Of a stretch of 33,355 bases of DNA, positions 29,515 through 33,355 are shown piece by piece. The position numbers and the translations under genes were made by a program. The stretch's first letter is position 1; the number at the start of each line of letters is the position of its first letter. This DNA is from Methylocystis sp. (GTDB lineage Bacteria; Pseudomonadota; Alphaproteobacteria; Rhizobiales; Beijerinckiaceae). The stretch covers positions 1-33,355 of the forward strand of contig JADCCX010000019.1 of assembly GCA_020252485.1 (NCBI GenBank). Direction: 5' to 3'. Below the pieces are notes generated by a model. The model saw only the letters and a list, made by a program, of their open reading frames with translations. It was not told the origin of the DNA and did not search any database.

Positions 29515-30153
29515 ATGGCCGCTCGTTATGAACTTCACGGTATCTGGCTCTCGGGACCGGCCTACAAGGTGGGTCTCATGCTGGCGCTCTGCGGCGAGCC
29601 GTTCGATTATGTGCATGTCAACCTGAGGGCGGGCGAGCACAAATCGCCGGCCTTCCTGGCGAAGCAGCGCTTCGGACAGGTGCCCCTGCTCGTCGACAAG
29701 GGCAATGGCAGGGCGCTTTGCCAGTCGGCCTCGATCCTCGAATATCTCGCGGAAATGCTCGGCAAATTCGCCGGCGACACGGTGGAGGAGAAGATCCAGG
29801 CGCGGGAATGGATGTTCTGGGATTTCGACCGGCTGTCGCCGAATATCTACCGCTCGCGGGCCATCCGCCTCGGCCTGCGCTCGATGCCGTTCGATACGGT
29901 CGCGATGTATTACAACGAGGGAAACGTCGCCCTCAAGGTGCTCGACGATCACCTGAGCGGCCGGGACTGGCTGGTGGGCAAGGGGCCGACGATCGCGGAC
30001 ATCGATATCTTCGGCGTGATCGATTATGCGGCGGCGGGCGGCTTTAACCTCGCCCAATATGCCAACATTTCAGCCTGGATCACGCGCTTCAAGGCGCTGA
30101 AAGGCTATGCTCCGCCGGAGGCGATCCTTCCCAAGGAGAGCCGGGCGGCCTGA
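29515..30153 (+). CDS. Glutathione S-transferase family protein
   Basis: A 212-residue cytosolic GST. The N-terminal thioredoxin-like domain (1-80) has ELHGIWLSGPAYKVGLMLAL, the cis-Pro segment FGQVPLLVD (P57), and the glutathione-binding QSASILEYLAE (Q70, S71). The C-terminal helical domain has GPTIADIDIFGVIDYAAAGG, corresponding to the N-capping box found in GSTs. S13 or a nearby residue may activate glutathione; there is no CPxC motif, so it is not an omega- or glutaredoxin-like type. Its ribosome-binding site is very strong. It converges with a DedA-like gene. A second, more divergent GST lies at 32079. Confidence 0.9.
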   Translation: MAARYELHGIWLSGPAYKVGLMLALCGEPFDYVHVNLRAGEHKSPAFLAKQRFGQVPLLVDKGNGRALCQSASILEYLAEMLGKFAGDTVEEKIQAREWMFWDFDRLSPNIYRSRAIRLGLRSMPFDTVAMYYNEGNVALKVLDDHLSGRDWLVGKGPTIADIDIFGVIDYAAAGGFNLAQYANISAWITRFKALKGYAPPEAILPKESRAA

Positions 30154-30174
30154 GCCGAGCCGCAGCGCTCCATC

Positions 30175-30717
30175 TCAACCCGGCATGTATTGGGCGAGAT
30201 AGGTGCCGGGCAGCATCAGCGATCCGGCCCAGAGAAACGCAGAGCCGACATTCGCAAGCTGGAACGGAATGATCGGCATCCGGGTGATGCCTGCGGCGAG
30301 CGGCACCGTTGCCCGCAGCGGGCCCGAGAAGCGGCCGACGACCACGGCGATCCAGCCCCAGCGCTCGAAGAAAGCGTGGCCGCGCGGCAGCAGCTGCGGA
30401 TATTTCGACAGCGGCCACCAGCCCGCGACCCGGTGCTGGAAATGCGAGCCCAGCCAATAGGAAAGCCAGTCGCCCAACGCCGCGCCGAGACTGGCCGAAA
30501 TCCAGATCGTCCAGAAATCGAGCCCGCTGATGGTGACGAGGGCGCCGATGCCGACCAGCATGGCCCAGAACGGCAGGAACAGCGAAACGAAGGCGAGCGA
30601 TTCGCCAAAGGCCAGCGCGAAAACGATGGGGCCTGCCCAGCGTTCATTGGCCTTGACGAAAGCGATGACAGGTCCGGCCTGCTCCATCACCTGTTGCATC
30701 AACTGGGTCGTGTCCAA
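30175..30717 (-). CDS. DedA family membrane protein (copy 1)
   Basis: A 180-residue inner-membrane protein of the DedA/SNARE-associated family, whose better-studied members act as lipid (undecaprenyl-phosphate or phospholipid) transporters. Key family residues are present: Glu in AFGESLAFVSLFLPFWAML, Asp in GAALGDWLSYWLGS, and the basic loop VVGRFSGPLRATVPLAAGIT. The TTG at 30717 has GGAG five bases upstream and aligns with the start of copy 2; the ATG at 30699 is an alternative. It is 58 bp downstream of copy 2 on the same strand and shares its architecture, so the pair looks like an old tandem duplication. Confidence 0.88.
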   Translation of the reverse strand: MDTTQLMQQVMEQAGPVIAFVKANERWAGPIVFALAFGESLAFVSLFLPFWAMLVGIGALVTISGLDFWTIWISASLGAALGDWLSYWLGSHFQHRVAGWWPLSKYPQLLPRGHAFFERWGWIAVVVGRFSGPLRATVPLAAGITRMPIIPFQLANVGSAFLWAGSLMLPGTYLAQYMPG

Positions 30718-30775
30718 GTCCGCTCCGCTCGTTCGGGGTCGTTGAGGCGATCTCTGGCCGTTCGGAAGCGGTTTG

Positions 30776-31294
30776 TCAGGTGAAAAGATGGCCGGCGCCG
30801 GCGCCGACGCCGAGATACACCGCCGCCCAGGCCACGGCGGAAGCCGCGTTGGTGGCATGAAAGACCAGCGGCCGCATGCCGGAAATTCCGCAGATCAGCG
30901 GGAAGACGGCCCGCAGCGGTCCGACGAACCGCCCGCCGAAATAGCCGGGCGCGCCATATTTGCGGAAGAAGGCCTCGCCCCGCTCGAAAAGCTCCGGTTG
31001 CCGGTTCAGCGGCCACATCCCCTTGACTTCACTCTTGTACCGCCGGCCGATCTCGAAGGAGATCCAGTCGCCGGCAAAGGCGCCGGCAACGGCTGCCAGG
31101 AACGGCGTCCAGAAGGGCAGATCGCCCGCGCCGATGACGATGCCGAGGCCCCCGAGGATGGCGGTGGCCGGGACCAGCAGTGACACGAAAGCAATGCTTT
31201 CCAGAAAGGCGACGATGAAGACGATTGGCGCCAGCCAAACCTGGTTGGCGCGCACGAAAGCGATGAAGGCATCGAGATTGCTGCTGATATCCAC
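30776..31294 (-). CDS. DedA family membrane protein (copy 2)
   Basis: A 172-residue paralogue of the next gene. It starts MDISSNLDAFIAFVRANQVW and keeps the same marks: AFLESIAFVSLLVPATAILG, AGAFAGDWISFEIGRR, and GGRFVGPLRAVFPLICGISG. In the re-entrant region it has RYKSEVKGMWPLNRQPELFE, matching the equivalent segment of copy 1. At 172 residues it is a little shorter than full-length E. coli DedA proteins (about 200). The ribosome-binding site is weak. It is upstream of copy 1 and probably cotranscribed. Having two copies could allow hetero-oligomers, but this is speculation. Confidence 0.88.
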   Translation of the reverse strand: MDISSNLDAFIAFVRANQVWLAPIVFIVAFLESIAFVSLLVPATAILGGLGIVIGAGDLPFWTPFLAAVAGAFAGDWISFEIGRRYKSEVKGMWPLNRQPELFERGEAFFRKYGAPGYFGGRFVGPLRAVFPLICGISGMRPLVFHATNAASAVAWAAVYLGVGAGAGHLFT

Positions 31295-31414
31295 TGTCCC
31301 GCCGCCCTTGCATTCCGTGCATTGCCGCCCGCCGGCAAGTGGCGTTCAGCCGCGGCAAATCAATGGCGCCGGCCTGCCTAACCGGACCAAGGCCATTCCA
31401 TTCCTGTCCGATCA

Positions 31415-31498
31415 CCGTCATGGCGGGCTCGACCCGGCCATCCACGTCTTCAGTCCGGGGCCAAACGTGGATGCCCGGCTCAAGGCCGGGCATGACGG
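31415..31498. repeat. Large intergenic palindrome
   Basis: Arms of about 33 bp (31415-31447 and 31465-31498) flank a 17-nt loop. The outer ends are CCGTCATG and CATGACGG, and the inner parts are GGCCATCCACGT and ACGTGGATGCCC. Similar CGTCATGGCCGGGC-type palindromes are abundant between genes in Hyphomicrobiales. It lies between DedA copy 2 and the small Cys-pair gene, with no gene in the gap (31295-31547). It may act as a bidirectional terminator. Confidence 0.8.
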
Positions 31499-31547
31499 CC
31501 TTGAACTGAACGGCCCTGGAGCCGGTCCAGGGACAGGACAGCGGCCG

Positions 31548-31889
31548 TCAGGCGCGTTCCCGGCCCGCCTTCTTCGCCGCCCGGCAACCCTTCAGGAAGG
31601 TCCGCCAGGTTTCGCCCTTGGAGGACAGCGTCTCCTTGTCAGCGCGCCAGTTCGCGCCGCAGGCGCGCATGTCGTCGTCATTCTGCTTCTGTTTGGCGGA
31701 ACGCTCGCGCTTCGGCTTTTCGGCCGTTGCGCCGCCGGATTTTTCCGGCGCGGCCTTGGCCGTTTCGGGAGCCTTCTGCTCCGCGGCCTTCGGGCGGAGC
31801 GGATTGGGCAGGGCGCCCTGGGCGAAGGCCGGTCCTGCGGCGAGGCCGACCATGGTTGCAAGGAGTGCTGCGGCGATGCTGCGAGCCAT
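31548..31889 (-). CDS. Small secreted Cys-pair protein, unknown function
   Basis: A 113-residue exported protein. The ATG at 31889 is preceded by GGAG at good spacing and begins the signal peptide MARSIAAALLATMVGLAAGP (cleavage near AFA-Q at 24). A longer open frame has no such support. The mature protein has a Pro/Ala/Lys linker (NPLRPKAAEQKAPETAKAAP and RERSAKQKQ), then the compact motif RACGANWRADKETLSSKGET and WRTFLKGC. The CG-x-x-W ... TW-x-x-F-x-x-C layout, with two Cys that could form a disulfide, resembles short C-terminal modules in many Hyphomicrobiales secreted proteins. No enzyme function is evident. Confidence 0.75.
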   Translation of the reverse strand: MARSIAAALLATMVGLAAGPAFAQGALPNPLRPKAAEQKAPETAKAAPEKSGGATAEKPKRERSAKQKQNDDDMRACGANWRADKETLSSKGETWRTFLKGCRAAKKAGRERA

Positions 31890-31943
31890 CGGAAATCTCC
31901 CGTCCTGTTTCCCGGCCGTTGATCCGGACGGGATGCTCAACAT

Positions 31944-31958
31944 GTACAAAAAGAGAAC
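31944..31958. promoter_or_regulatory. Possible LexA-type site (one mismatch)
   Basis: GTAC-N7-GAAC, with an A-rich spacer (AAAAAGA), differs by one base from the alphaproteobacterial SOS box GAAC-N7-GAAC. It lies in the AT-rich gap between the Cys-pair gene (divergent) and the second GST, 55 bp upstream of the former's ATG. A chance match is quite possible. Confidence 0.25.
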
Positions 31959-32078
31959 AAATAGGGCAATTGCTGACAAATCAGGGGTTTTTCGCAGTTC
32001 TTCATTTTTGCTCGATCAGCTCTTTCGCACGTCCGTTCAGGCGCTTACATTCAACGTCAAACGCATCAGGAGGCCCGC

Positions 32079-32783
32079 ATGGCCAAGCAGACACAGCCGA
32101 TCGATCTCTTTTACTGGCCCACGCCGAACGGCTGGAAAATTTCGATCATGCTGGAGGAATGCGGGCTTCCCTACAACGTTCATCTCGTGAACATCGGCAA
32201 GGGCGAGCAGTTCAAGCCCGAGTTTCTGGCGATCTCGCCGAACAACCGGATGCCGGCCATCGTCGATCCGGAGGGGCCGGACGGCAAGCCGATCTCGGTC
32301 TTCGAATCAGGCGCCATCCTCCAGTATCTCGGGCGCAAGACCGGCAAGTTCTACCCGAAGGACGAGCGTGGCCGCGTCGAGGTCGATCAATGGCTCTTCT
32401 GGCAGATGGGCGGCTTCGGCCCGATGCTGGGGCAGACCCATCATTTCCGCATCTATGCGCCGGAAAAGATCCCCTATGCGGTCGACCGCTACACCAACGA
32501 GGCGAACCGGCTCTACGGCGTGATGAACAAGCGGCTGGCGGATCGCGCGTATCTCGCGGGCGAGTATTCCATCGCCGATATGGCCTGCGTCGGCTGGGCC
32601 AAGCTCTGGGAGCGGCAGGGCCAGAACATCAAGGAATTCCCGCATGTGGAGCGCTGGCTCTCCGATGTGATGGCGCGGCCGGCGGTGATCAAGGGCCTTG
32701 CCGTCAGCGAAGAGCAGCGCGCGCAGAGCAATCCGGCCGATCCTGCGGCGCGCGCCGTGCTCTTCGGGCAGAAGGCGCGGTAG
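32079..32783 (+). CDS. Glutathione S-transferase, YfcG/YghU-like
   Basis: A 234-residue GST of the nu-type, thought to reduce disulfides or peroxides using glutathione. The N-terminal domain has FYWPTPNGWKISIMLEECGL (T15 and N17 in the family's TxN motif), NNRMPAIVD (55-63), and ESGAILQYLGRKTGKFYP with E76 and S77 binding glutathione. The C-terminal domain contains WLFWQMGGFGPMLGQTHHF, the aromatic stretch typical of YfcG-like enzymes, and EYSIADMACVGWAKLWERQG. The perfect ribosome-binding site AGGAGG lies five bases before the ATG. It is more similar to YfcG than to the other GST in this window. It is followed by the palindromic repeats. Confidence 0.93.
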   Translation: MAKQTQPIDLFYWPTPNGWKISIMLEECGLPYNVHLVNIGKGEQFKPEFLAISPNNRMPAIVDPEGPDGKPISVFESGAILQYLGRKTGKFYPKDERGRVEVDQWLFWQMGGFGPMLGQTHHFRIYAPEKIPYAVDRYTNEANRLYGVMNKRLADRAYLAGEYSIADMACVGWAKLWERQGQNIKEFPHVERWLSDVMARPAVIKGLAVSEEQRAQSNPADPAARAVLFGQKAR

Positions 32784-32801
32784 GCGGCGTTTTATCACTT
32801 G

Positions 32802-32986
32802 GCCCCTCACCCTGACCCTCTCCCCGTAACGACGGGGAGAGTGAATTTGTGCAACGCTGCTCATTTCTTCTCCCCGCCCGTAAGTCGGGTTTACCCGACT
32901 TACGCAGATCTCGGTGTTCATATCGGGCAAGCCCGATATGAAGCGGGGAGAAGTCGCCCGAATGCAATGGAGGGCGGATGAGGGGC
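32802..32986. repeat. Palindromic repeat unit 1 (with 67-nt insert)
   Basis: Flanked by terminal inverted repeats GCCCCTCA and TGAGGGGC, this unit holds a CTCTCCCCG/CGGGGAGAG hairpin (32818-32841) and a CTTCTCCCCG/CGGGGAGAAG stem (32867-32876 with 32944-32953). The space between the arms of the latter is filled by a 67-nt insert (32877-32943). The insert contains two perfect hairpins: an 11-bp stem (32879-32889/32894-32904) and a 12-bp stem (32917-32928/32931-32942). No coding potential is likely. Confidence 0.9.
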
Positions 32987-33016
32987 TGGGTGAGTTCGCT
33001 CCGCGCTCCATCACCA

Positions 33017-33139
33017 TGCCCCTCACCCTAACCCTCTCCCCGTAAGGACGGGGAGAGGGAATTGGCGCGGCGCTGATCAATCCTTCTCCCCGTGAACGGG
33101 GAGAAGTCGCCCGAATGCAATGGAGGGCGGATGAGGGGC
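33017..33139. repeat. Palindromic repeat unit 2 (no insert)
   Basis: It has the same terminal inverted repeats and the same first hairpin as unit 1. Its second stem (33083-33092/33097-33106) closes on a plain TGAA loop. It is therefore the simple form of the element. A 30-bp spacer separates it from unit 1. Confidence 0.9.
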
Positions 33140-33170
33140 CAGGTGAGTTTCCTCCGCGTTCCATCACCAT

Positions 33171-33355
33171 GCCCCTCACCCCGGTCCTCTCCCCGTAAGG
33201 ACGGGGAGAGGGATTTGGCGCGGCGCTGCTCACATCTTCTCCCCGCCCGTAAGTCGGGTTTACCCGACTTACGCAGATCTCGGTGTTCATATCGGGCAAG
33301 CCCGATATGAAGCGGGGAGAAGTCGCCCGAATGCAATGGAGGGCGGATGAGGGGC
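33171..33355. repeat. Palindromic repeat unit 3 (with 67-nt insert)
   Basis: It has the same ends and hairpins as unit 1, with an identical 67-nt insert at 33246-33312. It ends exactly at the window edge. The 31-bp spacer before it (33140-33170) resembles the spacer between units 1 and 2, so the array arose by tandem duplication of unit plus spacer. Confidence 0.9.

Noticed and set aside
32307-33299. 330-codon open frame on the minus strand spanning the repeats
   Set aside because: It is antisense to the GST gene and continues through the repeat units, giving repeated SPRPYGERVRVRG-like peptides from DNA palindromes rather than a protein.
32802-33355. CRISPR-like array
   Set aside because: There are only three units of 123-185 bp with similar, not unique, spacers, and no cas genes. 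The units are palindromic intergenic elements.

Overview
The window looks like a GC-rich alphaproteobacterial chromosome, most likely of the order Hyphomicrobiales (Rhizobiales). Three things point there: the gene order fabD-fabG-mltG-yicC-gmk converging on rsmA-surA-lptD-lptG-lptF, divergent from pepA-holC-ndk; a Usg-family gene; and intergenic GC-rich palindromes of the kind common in that order. I cannot assign a genus. No tRNA, rRNA or CRISPR array was seen.

Layout. 1-577: the end of an ISAs1-like insertion sequence whose terminal 200 bp are present twice in direct tandem. 609-713: the orphan last 35 codons of a second peptidase T gene. 781-3669 (minus): pepT-abgT, a probable operon for tripeptide cleavage and aminobenzoyl-glutamate-type transport. 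3951-4223: usg. 4389-9428 (plus): fatty-acid and envelope genes fabD, fabG, mltG, yicC and gmk. 9438-16347 (minus): the outer-membrane and LPS-export operon lptF-lptG-lptD-surA-like-rsmA, with start/stop overlaps at lptF/lptG and lptG/lptD. 16579-23226 (plus): pepA, holC, katG, ndk, plsY and dprA. 23334-24339: two small secreted proteins of unknown function. 24369-24863 (minus): ruvX. 24963-29433 (plus): the GatCAB amidotransferase genes with a small membrane-protein gene between gatA and gatB, then a double-GNAT acetyltransferase. 29515-32783: two glutathione S-transferases flanking two tandem DedA-like membrane proteins and a small secreted Cys-pair protein. 32802-33355: three units of a palindromic intergenic repeat, two of which carry an identical 67-nt double-hairpin insert in the loop of the third hairpin type.

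How it fits together. Most of the window is housekeeping: fatty-acid initiation and reduction, lytic transglycosylation, LPS transport, nucleotide kinases, phospholipid acylation, DNA uptake and recombination, and tRNA-Gln/Asn transamidation. The notable departures are absences and junctions. acpP and fabF are missing from their usual place between fabG and mltG, where a leader with a ribosome-binding site and ATG remains. pdxA is missing between surA and rsmA. katG sits as a self-contained unit between holC and ndk. I found no convincing new multi-gene system. The strongest oddities are structural: the terminus-exact tandem IS end, the orphan pepT tail, and the nested palindromic repeats at the right end.
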